The position numbers were made by a program, and so were the translations under genes. Positions 1 to 7,801 of a stretch of 64,000 nt of DNA are shown here, one piece after another. The DNA is from an uncultured Granulosicoccaceae bacterium. Its GTDB lineage: Bacteria; Pseudomonadota; Gammaproteobacteria; Granulosicoccales; Granulosicoccaceae. Location of the stretch: positions 1 to 64,000 of the forward strand of contig CALLBO010000009.1 in NCBI GenBank assembly GCA_937998875.1, given 5' to 3'. Numbering within the stretch: the stretch's first letter is position 1; each line of letters begins with the position of its first letter. Below the pieces are notes generated by a model. It did no database searches. It saw only the letters and a list, made by a program, of their open reading frames with translations, and was not told where the DNA came from.

Positions 1-243
1 CTGGCCAATGTTATCCCCTGGCTGCAAGACGCAAGCATAAATGCCAATGTGGAAATACTCAGTAACCGTATTGAAGCGTACGTTACACAACTAAACAATC
101 CAAGAGTGCGAATTGTTGATGTCAGAACCGGTTTCGAAAGTTCAATGATGCTCAGTGACAACATTCATCCAAATCCTGCGGGTGAACAACATATTGCATC
201 ACGCTTTTTTGAAGCATACGAAGACGCCGGGTTTTGTAGATAA
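1..243 (+). CDS. SGNH/GDSL-type hydrolase, C-terminal fragment (runs off the left edge)
   Basis: The reading frame is open from base 1, so the gene starts outside the window and only about the last 80 residues are visible. The segment DNIHPNPAGEQHIA matches block V of SGNH hydrolases, in which an Asp-x-x-His pair supplies the catalytic Asp and His. The residues before it read like the final helix and strand of that fold. The substrate cannot be told from this fragment; family members are esterases, lipases and carbohydrate deacetylases. A strong hairpin follows 11 bases after the stop codon, so this is probably the last gene of its transcript. The next gene is on the opposite strand. Confidence 0.75.
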   Translation: MANVIPWLQDASINANVEILSNRIEAYVTQLNNPRVRIVDVRTGFESSMMLSDNIHPNPAGEQHIASRFFEAYEDAGFCR

Positions 244-254
244 CCCATCAAATG

Positions 255-278
255 TTCGGGTAGCAAACGCTACCCGAA
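255..278 (+). terminator. Hairpin terminator after the SGNH hydrolase
   Basis: A perfect 10-bp stem, TTCGGGTAGC with GCTACCCGAA, closes a 4-base loop. It starts 11 bases after the stop codon. There is no run of U after the stem on either strand, so it may be an imperfect or bidirectional terminator between two convergent genes. Confidence 0.5.
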
Positions 279-317
279 GCTATTGCAGCGCTGACTTATA
301 GACTAACTCATCGACGA

Positions 318-2105
318 CTAACTCATCGAGCTGGTTAGGGGCAGAAGACTCCACTTCGCATCATCTTCGGAATAACCCTGCACCCGCAACTTTATCTTCT
401 GCCCAATAGCGATAACGCTGCCATCATCGGCGGTTAAAACTGCAGACGATTTATCAAGCTTGTACTTCTGTCCACTGAAATTACTCAGTACCCGAAGATA
501 AACCTTCACCGTGATTGCAGGACTATCAAGTCTTACATAAACTCTGGATGGCCTGAGCGACATTACTGTCCCGGACCACACCTTCCTGTCAATGGGCTCT
601 AACGCAAGCTGCCCGCTGAACATCTGATCAATCGCAATTTTCATCACCGATTTATTAAGTTTTTTCTGTGTTTCCTTTGAACGATTGGCAGCGGCAATCA
701 CGTTGTCCCGCAATTCATTGTCGTCGGTGAGAGAAACATCACCGACATGCCCCAGCAGCTGCAAATACTCGCGATGCGTGTACACTCCGGCAACCTCACG
801 CATAGGGGAGGAGAATCGCGCATATTGCTGAAGCTTCAACGAATGATGCCCACCGGATTCGGCGGTGAATCGCGACGCCGGGCTCAACATAAGCGAATGC
901 CGCTGCACCGCGGATAATAAACCCGCATCCACATCATTGGCTTTCAGGCGCTCAAGGTAATCTGCAAGATACTCCCGTTTACCATATTTTCCATCCCGCC
1001 AGCGCCAGACCCATAACTCCGGCAACAGCTTATAATGTTGAATCAGACCTTTAAGCAGACGGCTGAATTTTTTCAATCGCTCTTCATCCGGCGCGTCGTG
1101 AACACGGTATATCGCCTGCACCACCGATGGCAGCCCTGCCGCCTTTAAAAAATTAGCGCCTTCTGCGTTGCAAACAAGAGAAATCTGTTCATTGTATTTT
1201 TCAACCTGCAATCGATCCGAATCCAATATATCGAAATCAATGCCGTCACTTCTTAAAATAACTTCCACAGAACTGCGATTGAATTCAACAACATTGCGCC
1301 GTCTTGCCTCCAGAATCCTCAGTTTGCCTAGCTCACGAAGTGCATTAAGTGTTGATGTGTATGCCGCATCATTCAACGGCGAATCCTGCGGGCTGTGATA
1401 ATACGCTTCCACACCGGTGTAGCTTAGTTTGGCAACACTTTGCACCCGCGCCTGCTGAACTGAAGTGTTCAGCACACTTCCCTGCAGATCAAATTGAATA
1501 ACAAATACCAGGGCACGTCTTAAGACTGATGCATTCAGAGACACCAGACCTTCACTTAGAGTTGCAGGTAGCATTGGCACGGAGAATCCCGGCACATAGT
1601 AGCTAGCCCCTCTTCTCAACGCTTCGTCAAAAAGCGCGGAACCTGGCTTTACAAAAAAAGCGGCATCAGCAAGTGCATAGTGCAGCGTAAATCCTGAATC
1701 GTCGGCACTTATGTGCATCGCCTGATCCAGGTCACGCGAGTCAACGTTGTCGATAGTAATGAACGGCAGATGTGTCAGATCAGGTATCGATTCATCGTCA
1801 ATACCAGGATTGCTGACAACCGCCTCCACTTCCTGAACCACAGCTTCCGGAAAATACGGCTCCACACCGTGCTCTGACAACGCGAGCCAGATTGCAGCAA
1901 TGGCGGTCCCGTGTTCAGCCACAACCGTTTGTATAACAGCGAGATTGTCTACAACTGAATACTGCACTATAGCACCAGCCTGATCAGCCAGGCCCGGATC
2001 CAACTTACCCGGATCTAATTGATACTCAAGCGCAGCATCGAACAGATCGATAACCACAGATCGCTCAGCGCCAGAATGTAATCTGGCATACCGATACTGC
2101 CTCAT
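318..2105 (-). CDS. RNB-domain exoribonuclease (RNase II/R family)
   Basis: A 595-residue protein with the RNB catalytic signature FITIDNVDSRDLDQAM near residues 115-130. RNB enzymes degrade single-stranded RNA 3' to 5' in the cytoplasm using Mg ions held by a cluster of aspartates. A second motif, SSPMREVAGVYTHRE, carries the arginine expected near the active site, and a basic S1-like OB domain follows at the C-terminus. It is shorter than RNase R (about 800) and somewhat shorter than RNase II (about 640), and lacks clear N-terminal cold-shock domains. Aligned with RNase II, the fourth conserved Asp is Gln (residue 128). The ATG is preceded by AAGGGG at good spacing, which supports this start. 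It probably forms a transcript with the sirtuin and acyltransferase genes upstream. It is more likely a divergent RNB paralogue than the housekeeping rnb or rnr. Confidence 0.85.
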   Translation of the reverse strand: MRQYRYARLHSGAERSVVIDLFDAALEYQLDPGKLDPGLADQAGAIVQYSVVDNLAVIQTVVAEHGTAIAAIWLALSEHGVEPYFPEAVVQEVEAVVSNPGIDDESIPDLTHLPFITIDNVDSRDLDQAMHISADDSGFTLHYALADAAFFVKPGSALFDEALRRGASYYVPGFSVPMLPATLSEGLVSLNASVLRRALVFVIQFDLQGSVLNTSVQQARVQSVAKLSYTGVEAYYHSPQDSPLNDAAYTSTLNALRELGKLRILEARRRNVVEFNRSSVEVILRSDGIDFDILDSDRLQVEKYNEQISLVCNAEGANFLKAAGLPSVVQAIYRVHDAPDEERLKKFSRLLKGLIQHYKLLPELWVWRWRDGKYGKREYLADYLERLKANDVDAGLLSAVQRHSLMLSPASRFTAESGGHHSLKLQQYARFSSPMREVAGVYTHREYLQLLGHVGDVSLTDDNELRDNVIAAANRSKETQKKLNKSVMKIAIDQMFSGQLALEPIDRKVWSGTVMSLRPSRVYVRLDSPAITVKVYLRVLSNFSGQKYKLDKSSAVLTADDGSVIAIGQKIKLRVQGYSEDDAKWSLLPLTSSMS

Positions 2106-2164
2106 AGATTCCCCTTAACAGACCACACCGCACTCACGCTCTACATCGGCAAAAGATAGCGCAT

Positions 2165-2908
2165 CTACACACGCCTGAGTAACTGGGGCATTATTTCTCC
2201 AGCAGGGCCGACAAGTTCAACAATATTCGCACCCGTAACGCCGGATGCTTCTGTGTTAACAACAATGACATCAGCACCTTTGTCTGTGGCAATGTCTATC
2301 AGACCTGCCGCTGGATAGACCTGCGCACTGGTACCGACAACCAGCATCAGATCTGCATTTTCAGTTTGATGCAGTGCAGATTGCATAACCAACTCTGGCA
2401 ATGCTTCGCCGAACCAGACTACTGACGGACGCATATAGTCACCGCAACGGCAGCGACGCAGCGAAGGTGCGGCCTTTAGATCGACCTTTTCAGTATAACC
2501 ACATCCAGCATTGCAATGATCTTCAAGCAAAGTTCCATGTAAATGTAAAACTGTGCTGCTGTCAGCACCCGATTCCTGTATTGCCGTTTCCAACAGGTTA
2601 TCTACATTCTGGGTAATATGAGTCCAGCCTCGGAATGCCGCCAGTGTATGGTGCGCCATATTCGGCACAGCATCAGCCAGCGTTTTTCTGCGCTGGTTGT
2701 ACCACTCTATAACCAGTGCAGGATTCGCGATAAACCCTTCCTGTGACGCAAGCTTCTGCGGATCAAAATTTGCCCACAGCGCATCTTTATCAGCGCTGTC
2801 GCGAAACGTGGCTATTCCGGATTCTGCACTGAGCCCGGCACCGGAGAAACTCACCGGGTGTGCCGCCGCTGCAATTTTTTCAGCAGCCAGGGCAATCAAA
2901 TGATCCAT
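2165..2908 (-). CDS. cobB: NAD-dependent protein deacylase (sirtuin, CobB-like class III)
   Basis: A 247-residue sirtuin. It would remove acyl groups from protein lysines, consuming NAD and releasing nicotinamide and O-acyl-ADP-ribose. Visible motifs are GAGLSAESGIATFRD (NAD binding, residues 23-37), TQNVDNLL (99-105), the catalytic His in LHLHG (His124), and four zinc cysteines in two pairs (132/136 and 153/155). The YNQR segment at residues 70-73 matches the Tyr-x-x-Arg pair of class III sirtuins, which bind succinyl or malonyl groups, so desuccinylase activity is plausible as well as deacetylation. It lies 59 bp upstream of the RNB gene on the same strand. The ribosome-binding site is weak. 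Family assignment is firm; the acyl preference is inference. Confidence 0.9.
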   Translation of the reverse strand: MDHLIALAAEKIAAAAHPVSFSGAGLSAESGIATFRDSADKDALWANFDPQKLASQEGFIANPALVIEWYNQRRKTLADAVPNMAHHTLAAFRGWTHITQNVDNLLETAIQESGADSSTVLHLHGTLLEDHCNAGCGYTEKVDLKAAPSLRRCRCGDYMRPSVVWFGEALPELVMQSALHQTENADLMLVVGTSAQVYPAAGLIDIATDKGADVIVVNTEASGVTGANIVELVGPAGEIMPQLLRRV

Positions 2909-2951
2909 AGGTCATTACCGCTAAAATTCATATAGCTCTTACGATGCGAAA

Positions 2952-3818
2952 TTATACCGCCGTGTTGTCAGGGCACAGCTTGAGTGTTTCCAGACGCAGA
3001 TAATTCATCAGACCCTGTCTGTCATTTTTGTACCGGGCAATCACGGTGGGATCAATCACATTACCGATCACAGGTGTCTGCGCCTTATTAAAAGCCGCCT
3101 TTATCTCGAACAGCAACAATGATTGTCGCAACGTTTCAGAGAGTATATTCGCTATCTGAAACAGCCGTGTATTCGACCCGGTAAAATATACGGGTAATAC
3201 ACGAGCACCGGACTGCTGAATCATCTTTGCGGTGAATGTTGCCCACTCCGGTTCTTTGGGCTTACCAAAAAATGTATCTGACGTAGATACCGTTCCTGCA
3301 GGAAACAACGCTATCACATGTCCTTCTTTTAGCGCCTGGACCGCACGCTGTCGCATTTCAATATTGCGGCGAACCGCATTTTCTTCATGCGCAAACGCCA
3401 CTGGCAGCAAATATTTTTCCACCCTTTTTACACCCACCAGCAGAGCGCGGGTCAGGATCTGATAATCATCTCTAACCTTAGACAGAATCGTCCCCATAAC
3501 AATACCGTCTATCAAACCATGTGGGTGATTGGACACCACCACCAAGGGTCCTTGTCGGGGTATTCGCTGGTAGTCGTCAGCTGGTATCGAGAGCTCGATA
3601 TTCATTTCATCTAGCACGTCCTGCCAGAACTGTGCTCCTTCGGAACGATTACCCTGAAAGCGGCTCATTTTCCTGTGAAGCGTGACGCGAGCGGTCAGAT
3701 ACTCAACGGATTTTATAAACCATCGTTTATAAAACTGAGGAAAAGAATTAGCGTACGTGAGCTCTGATTCATCGTAAAGCGCAAAGTAGTCATCCGGCTG
3801 TTGTAACTTTTGGACCAT
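2952..3818 (-). CDS. PlsC-like 1-acyl-glycerophosphate acyltransferase family protein
   Basis: A 288-residue protein with the glycerolipid acyltransferase core. The motif NHPHGLID (residues 97-104) is the His-x5-Asp variant of the catalytic block I found in a lysophospholipid/hemolysin-like branch, and FPAGTVS (172-178) matches the substrate-binding block III. Such enzymes transfer a fatty acyl chain from acyl-ACP or acyl-CoA to a lysophospholipid or related acceptor at the inner face of the membrane. There is no obvious signal peptide. The gene is the likely first member of a minus-strand run with the sirtuin and RNB genes (gap to the sirtuin 43 bp). The acceptor is unknown; an ornithine-lipid-type or phospholipid remodelling role is possible but unsupported by neighbours. 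Confidence 0.8.
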   Translation of the reverse strand: MVQKLQQPDDYFALYDESELTYANSFPQFYKRWFIKSVEYLTARVTLHRKMSRFQGNRSEGAQFWQDVLDEMNIELSIPADDYQRIPRQGPLVVVSNHPHGLIDGIVMGTILSKVRDDYQILTRALLVGVKRVEKYLLPVAFAHEENAVRRNIEMRQRAVQALKEGHVIALFPAGTVSTSDTFFGKPKEPEWATFTAKMIQQSGARVLPVYFTGSNTRLFQIANILSETLRQSLLLFEIKAAFNKAQTPVIGNVIDPTVIARYKNDRQGLMNYLRLETLKLCPDNTAV

Positions 3819-4027
3819 CGCGAGCCATTAATCTTGGGAATGGACCCAATTAAATTTAGCGGAAGATAAAGTTGAACTGAAGACACCTCTCCACGTACAA
3901 AATTATCATATTTGCATACTGAACGTTTGCTGTCGTCAGTCAGCTACTTTTTTCTAACATTATTAGTGTTAAGGACACGCAAACTTCGGTAAACACACCA
4001 GGGGGAAAAGCGTATCACTTAGCTTAC

Positions 4028-4717
4028 CTAATCACGCCAGACAACCCGATCACTATCAAGAACCGCTCTGGCAAACTCAGGCATCCTGAGGCCCTCTGCC
4101 ACTTGGGCATCCAGGGCCGCTTCCGCCGCGAGCACATCATCCAGGTGTTCAACTACCTCATCGATTCTTTCAAACGGCACAACAACCACCCCGTCACGGT
4201 CGCCAAGAATAACATCACCGGATTCGACGCCAGTAGCACCAATTGAAACTGGAAAGCCTACAGACCCTGGTCCGTTTCGCGCTGGTGAGTTAGGCGTTAC
4301 ACCACAAGCATAGCAAGGCAAGCCTGTAGCAATGCAACCTTCCAAATCTCTCACACAACCATCTGTGACAACAGCCGCCAAACCGCAGTTTCTCGCCATA
4401 CCCAACACCAGATCACCGATTACCGCTGTGGCTTTGAAACCATCAGTTGCAACTACAACAACGTCACCTGCTTCAGCCACATGCAGCGCACCGAAAACAG
4501 CAAGGTTATCTGCAGGGCCTGCATCACAGGTAAGCGCCACACCGCAAAAACGACTTGCATCCGAATTGACAGGCTTTATAGACGAGCACATTGCACCACG
4601 ACCACCGAGACAATCCACCACTACACCGGTTGATGCTTTGGCAATTGCTGCCACTTTTTCAGTTGCAGGTCTTTTTGTAAGATTTTTTATTGTCAGCAGA
4701 GGCGGATCTTCAATCAT
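4028..4717 (-). CDS. RraA-like / 4-hydroxy-4-methyl-2-oxoglutarate aldolase family protein
   Basis: A 229-residue protein of the RraA/HMG-aldolase fold. The diagnostic segment GDLVLGMARNCGLAAVVTDG runs into CVRD, giving the Gly...Arg-Asp spacing (Gly101, Arg123, Asp124) that holds the metal-bound oxoacid in class II pyruvate aldolases and oxaloacetate decarboxylases. True RraA (the RNase E inhibitor) is about 160 residues and lacks enzyme activity; this longer form with extended ends looks like the enzymatic branch that cleaves 4-hydroxy-4-methyl-2-oxoglutarate or 4-carboxy-4-hydroxy-2-oxoadipate to pyruvate. The start is supported by AGG about 8 bases upstream. It stands alone, without neighbouring aromatic-catabolism genes, so its pathway cannot be read from context. 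Confidence 0.8.
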   Translation of the reverse strand: MIEDPPLLTIKNLTKRPATEKVAAIAKASTGVVVDCLGGRGAMCSSIKPVNSDASRFCGVALTCDAGPADNLAVFGALHVAEAGDVVVVATDGFKATAVIGDLVLGMARNCGLAAVVTDGCVRDLEGCIATGLPCYACGVTPNSPARNGPGSVGFPVSIGATGVESGDVILGDRDGVVVVPFERIDEVVEHLDDVLAAEAALDAQVAEGLRMPEFARAVLDSDRVVWRD

Positions 4718-5066
4718 GAGTCAGACCTGAATGGTTAATCCAGCTAATGTTCCAGCTAATGTTGCTGTGCATCTCGACCTTCTCAGTTCAGATTCCGATG
4801 TCGCATCGGCTATGACATGACCATACACCGTGTGAAGTTGACCCAGCTTTACAGTAACGAAAACATAAAGCGGCTCACGGGCTTGAAGCGCTAATGAACG
4901 CAAAGAATAAGGAGTAGATAAACAATGCAGACCTGGAGATATACAGGCACGGCTAACAGTAGCAAACCTCTGCAACAGTGGTGTTGGCACAATCAGTAAT
5001 CCCGGTAGTATCCCGGCGATTCAAATTGCCTGAGCCAACGCTGTGTTAGTAACCGGGAAGGAGTGC
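4718..5066. other. Intergenic stretch without a convincing gene
   Basis: About 350 bases between two minus-strand genes. A possible 24-codon plus-strand ORF (4925-4999) has AAGGAG ten bases before its ATG, but nothing else supports it. A minus-strand ORF of 89 codons spans 4721-4990 but has no recognisable domain or ribosome-binding site. The region presumably holds the promoter of the RraA-like gene. Confidence 0.4.
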
Positions 5067-6359
5067 TTATCGATTTCGCACATATTCGTTTATGTACTTT
5101 CGTGCTACCAGATTTCCAATCTTTCGAAGCGCAACTTCATTAAAGTGAACTTTAAGTGGGTCTGTGGCGATGTGTGGAAACGGATCTGAAGGCCTGTCTT
5201 CTCCACGGCTATAGTCGGTGAAGCGGCTGTTATCAGTTTTAAGTCTCCCGATTGCCTCATTCGCATACGAAGACCATCCAGTTTCGTTGGCAAGAAAATA
5301 GCCATTTGTATGGAACCAGCTTTCACCTCTGAATTTAGCAATCAAGTCATTCAGTTTGTAGAAGTATCGGTTAACATTCTGATCATTATCTGCCTCGCCT
5401 TGCATCCACCAGATCATGTCAACTTTGTAGTGGGAGGGTAGCGCATTTAGTGCGCTGGTAACCCTTTCACTTATATAAGTGAAGTGATCGTCCTGGTTGT
5501 TGCGCCAGTGATCTATTGGCATACCAGATGCTGCTGTGGCAACAAGAGCAACCACCCGGCATTCATCCTGATCTGCTATGGCTCTGCCGATTTGAAAGGC
5601 CGGGTGATTTTGTATTCGGCCTTTCCCACTGGGATATATTTCATTGTGCCAGGTCTGGTATCTCGGATTTGCTACTTCCCACCTGTTGTTAACTGTCCAC
5701 ACAAGTACGCGATTGTTGGTTCGATCCTCCCTGTAAGTATCTGGAAGGTATTTAGTATTGCCACCTGTTGCATTGGATTGACCTGCTGTCAGGATGACGT
5801 CGGTGACCAACTCGGTAATGTGGTAGTTGCCAGATCGAAGCTTGTCACAGTTTGCTGCAATAGATGAATTCTGCACGCCAGGTAGTGAATGACCCGAGTT
5901 ATTCGAAGTGTTATTCAGGGTTTGGGAAGTTCGACAAGATGCGGATCCGTTCCATCCCCAACCGTCGCCATCGCGGTCAATACAAGCGGCGGAATTTGAT
6001 GCACCGGTATCCCGGGTAGCACCCGATGATCGACAAGATCCACTGCCGTCCCAACCCCAGCCATCACCGTCCGGATCAACACAGGGACCGGTATTTGACC
6101 CACCGGCATTTAATGTAGCAGCACTTACAGATCTACAGGATCCGATACCATTCCAACCCCAACCGTCACCATCATCATCTACACAGCTTTCAGAAGACAA
6201 CTGGCTGCCGGCAACTTTACAGGAATCGACTCCGTTCCATCCCCAACCATCACCATCAGGGTCTGCACAGGCTCCTGGAGCTGCGTGAGAAATAAACGGG
6301 ATGATGAGAACAAGCGCCAGAATAGCGCCACCACCTATCCAATTAGCCCTACCTATCAC
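5067..6359 (-). CDS. Secreted sialate O-acetylesterase-like (SGNH) enzyme with four N-terminal DGDGWGWNG repeats
   Basis: A 430-residue exported protein. A signal peptide (hydrophobic residues 10-25, ending SHAA) precedes four repeats of about 18-30 residues of the form C-x-D-x-DGDGWGWNG-x-x-SC (around residues 31-48, 59-76, 93-110, 126-143). The repeats combine an Asp-rich, calcium-like loop with a WGW-x-x-SC core resembling CBM10-type cellulose-binding modules. The catalytic half has the carbohydrate esterase signature: GQSN (residues 193-196, with the Ser nucleophile), WMQGEAD (319-323) and a C-terminal D-x4-HF (Asp400, His405). This matches the SASA/DUF303 family, which removes acetyl groups from sugars. 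It probably binds a polysaccharide through the repeats and deacetylates it outside the cell. A second, unrelated protein at 25583-27244 carries the same repeats. Confidence 0.8.
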   Translation of the reverse strand: MIGRANWIGGGAILALVLIIPFISHAAPGACADPDGDGWGWNGVDSCKVAGSQLSSESCVDDDGDGWGWNGIGSCRSVSAATLNAGGSNTGPCVDPDGDGWGWDGSGSCRSSGATRDTGASNSAACIDRDGDGWGWNGSASCRTSQTLNNTSNNSGHSLPGVQNSSIAANCDKLRSGNYHITELVTDVILTAGQSNATGGNTKYLPDTYREDRTNNRVLVWTVNNRWEVANPRYQTWHNEIYPSGKGRIQNHPAFQIGRAIADQDECRVVALVATAASGMPIDHWRNNQDDHFTYISERVTSALNALPSHYKVDMIWWMQGEADNDQNVNRYFYKLNDLIAKFRGESWFHTNGYFLANETGWSSYANEAIGRLKTDNSRFTDYSRGEDRPSDPFPHIATDPLKVHFNEVALRKIGNLVARKYINEYVRNR

Positions 6360-7007
6360 TTTTTAATCTCCGGCATCAGGCTACGGTTGTTGCGCGGCTA
6401 CAAATTCCATTTCACCACTCAAAAATCACTTAGCACTTTGTAATAAAACCATGCTCAAGCAAAAATGAGTCCGGCAAGTTAAGAATCGCTCCATGTCTGA
6501 ACAACGGGACCACCAGGTCTTATCGCGGCACAGGAAATCACCTTGCAACAGATTTAATAAGTGAATGGACTTTTAGGAGAGCTATCAGCGGGAATGTGTC
6601 TAAAATAAAACCATGCCACGGGAGTGGTAGGTAAGAGCGGAGGTTGGAACAACACAAGCTTTCGATTAGAAATCATCCTGGATAGGGATGTATCAACAGC
6701 TAAGGGTCGTCCCAAATGTATTTGAACACATTTCTTCACCACAGCCGCCATGGCTGCGTTGAAAAAACTTGAAGTATTCCAATACGCCTGTGCTTTTTCG
6801 CCTTGCCCTGACAGTAGGAGATGCTAACCAGAGAACGCGGGTGGTCACAGCAACGCTACTTAAAAACCATGCAAATCAACCTGAGTCTGTTGTTGCTACA
6901 ACAAGAGCAGGAATGAAAAAATCCCCCTAACCGCAATTACAGGCGAACGCGACCCTGTATGATTCATAGCCTACCGTAGGGGGATATGGCATCCAGTTTT
7001 CTATAAC
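6360..7007. other. Intergenic region with an inverted repeat and no convincing gene
   Basis: About 650 bases. A 65-codon minus-strand ORF at 6554-6751 begins near a palindromic AT-rich patch, but has no recognisable protein features. Near the right end, TCCCCCTA (6922-6929) and TAGGGGGA (6977-6984) form an 8-bp inverted repeat around 47 bases; it could be the base of a structured leader or terminator for the glyoxalase-like gene. Nothing else is evident. Confidence 0.4.
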
Positions 7008-7679
7008 TTATAATTTTGATCTATAACTTTGCAGTTGAACCTTTCCTATTGGCGTGCTGATATCCACCGATAAGTAGGGACATTCACCAGCAGGCAGCGT
7101 ATGAAGCTGCACAAGGTCCGCTGCATCTATCGACTGCAACGCGCTGCCAAGCCATTGCGGATAAGGATGGAAAACTTCAATTTTTTCGAGTCGACAGCCA
7201 AGTTCAGCCATATGGTTGGATGGATGCTTACTCGTATGCCATTCGATCGCATACGGCAACATCCCACCGCCCAATAACCTACCGTCCTCTGGCAGGCCGA
7301 ACAACCAGCTAAGCTCACCTCTACTGACTGGTTCAGCATTGCCAAGCGAATAATTGGCAGCCAGCATCAGCGCTGCCAGGTCATTTGTGTTTACGACCCA
7401 GGTAAGCAATGCAGGCTGCTTCACCAGGCAGCCACGAATGCAGGGATCATCCAGTCCGTACCACCTCGGCCTGCCGGGCGGTGCCTGGATTTCGTTAATG
7501 GCAATAACTTCAAGGAAGGTCTCATTTCCCAGCTGCATCAGGTGGTTGTGAGTACCCATTTTTACGTGTTCACCACCAAAGGGAATCTCAACACCGAGCC
7601 TACTCTTTACATAAGCTACTCCCGCCTCAAGAGAGGTAGCAGCGATGACAAGATGATCCAGACGGGGTTTTCTGTTCAT
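7008..7679 (-). CDS. VOC-superfamily glyoxalase-like protein
   Basis: A 223-residue cytoplasmic protein beginning RKPRLDHLVIAATSLEAG, the standard first beta-alpha unit of the vicinal-oxygen-chelate fold, in which the His of the DHLVIA strand is a metal ligand. A second ligand is likely in FLEVIAINE. Length and the GGEHVKMGTHNHLMQLG segment fit the Glyoxalase_3 type (a single chain of about 220-260 residues). Members include dioxygenases, epimerases and uncharacterised enzymes, so no reaction is assigned. It lies between a secreted esterase and the OmpA-like gene, separated from the latter by a clear terminator on the same strand, so it has its own promoter or reads from the 7.7 kb gap. Confidence 0.75.
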   Translation of the reverse strand: MNRKPRLDHLVIAATSLEAGVAYVKSRLGVEIPFGGEHVKMGTHNHLMQLGNETFLEVIAINEIQAPPGRPRWYGLDDPCIRGCLVKQPALLTWVVNTNDLAALMLAANYSLGNAEPVSRGELSWLFGLPEDGRLLGGGMLPYAIEWHTSKHPSNHMAELGCRLEKIEVFHPYPQWLGSALQSIDAADLVQLHTLPAGECPYLSVDISTPIGKVQLQSYRSKL

Positions 7680-7745
7680 TGGAGCCGCTATTGTTAGTTA
7701 CTCTCTGAAACCAGCTTATTCTCACGCAACCTGGAATTCCAGAAG

Positions 7746-7777
7746 CAAAAAAAACGGCGGGACAATGCCCGCCGTTT
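7746..7777 (-). terminator. Rho-independent terminator of the DUF937/OmpA gene
   Basis: On the minus strand, the stem AAACGGCGGG with CCCGCCGTTT (7752-7777, 6-base loop) is followed by a run of seven to eight U residues (7747-7754 as A on the plus strand). It starts 24 bases after the stop codon of the large OmpA-like gene. This is a textbook intrinsic terminator. Confidence 0.9.
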
Positions 7778-7801
7778 GTTGCACTGCTTAAAAGATCTAC
7801 C

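Noticed and set aside
4721..4990. 89-codon minus-strand ORF next to the RraA-like gene
   Set aside because: No ribosome-binding site, no recognisable domain and an unusual composition; treated as chance.
4925..4999. 24-codon plus-strand ORF with AAGGAG upstream
   Set aside because: Only the ribosome-binding site supports it; no protein features and no conservation can be judged.
5908..6288. 126-codon plus-strand ORF rich in Pro, Ser and Gln
   Set aside because: Antisense reading of the DGDGWGWNG repeats.
6554..6751. 65-codon minus-strand ORF
   Set aside because: No start signal or protein features; probably chance.
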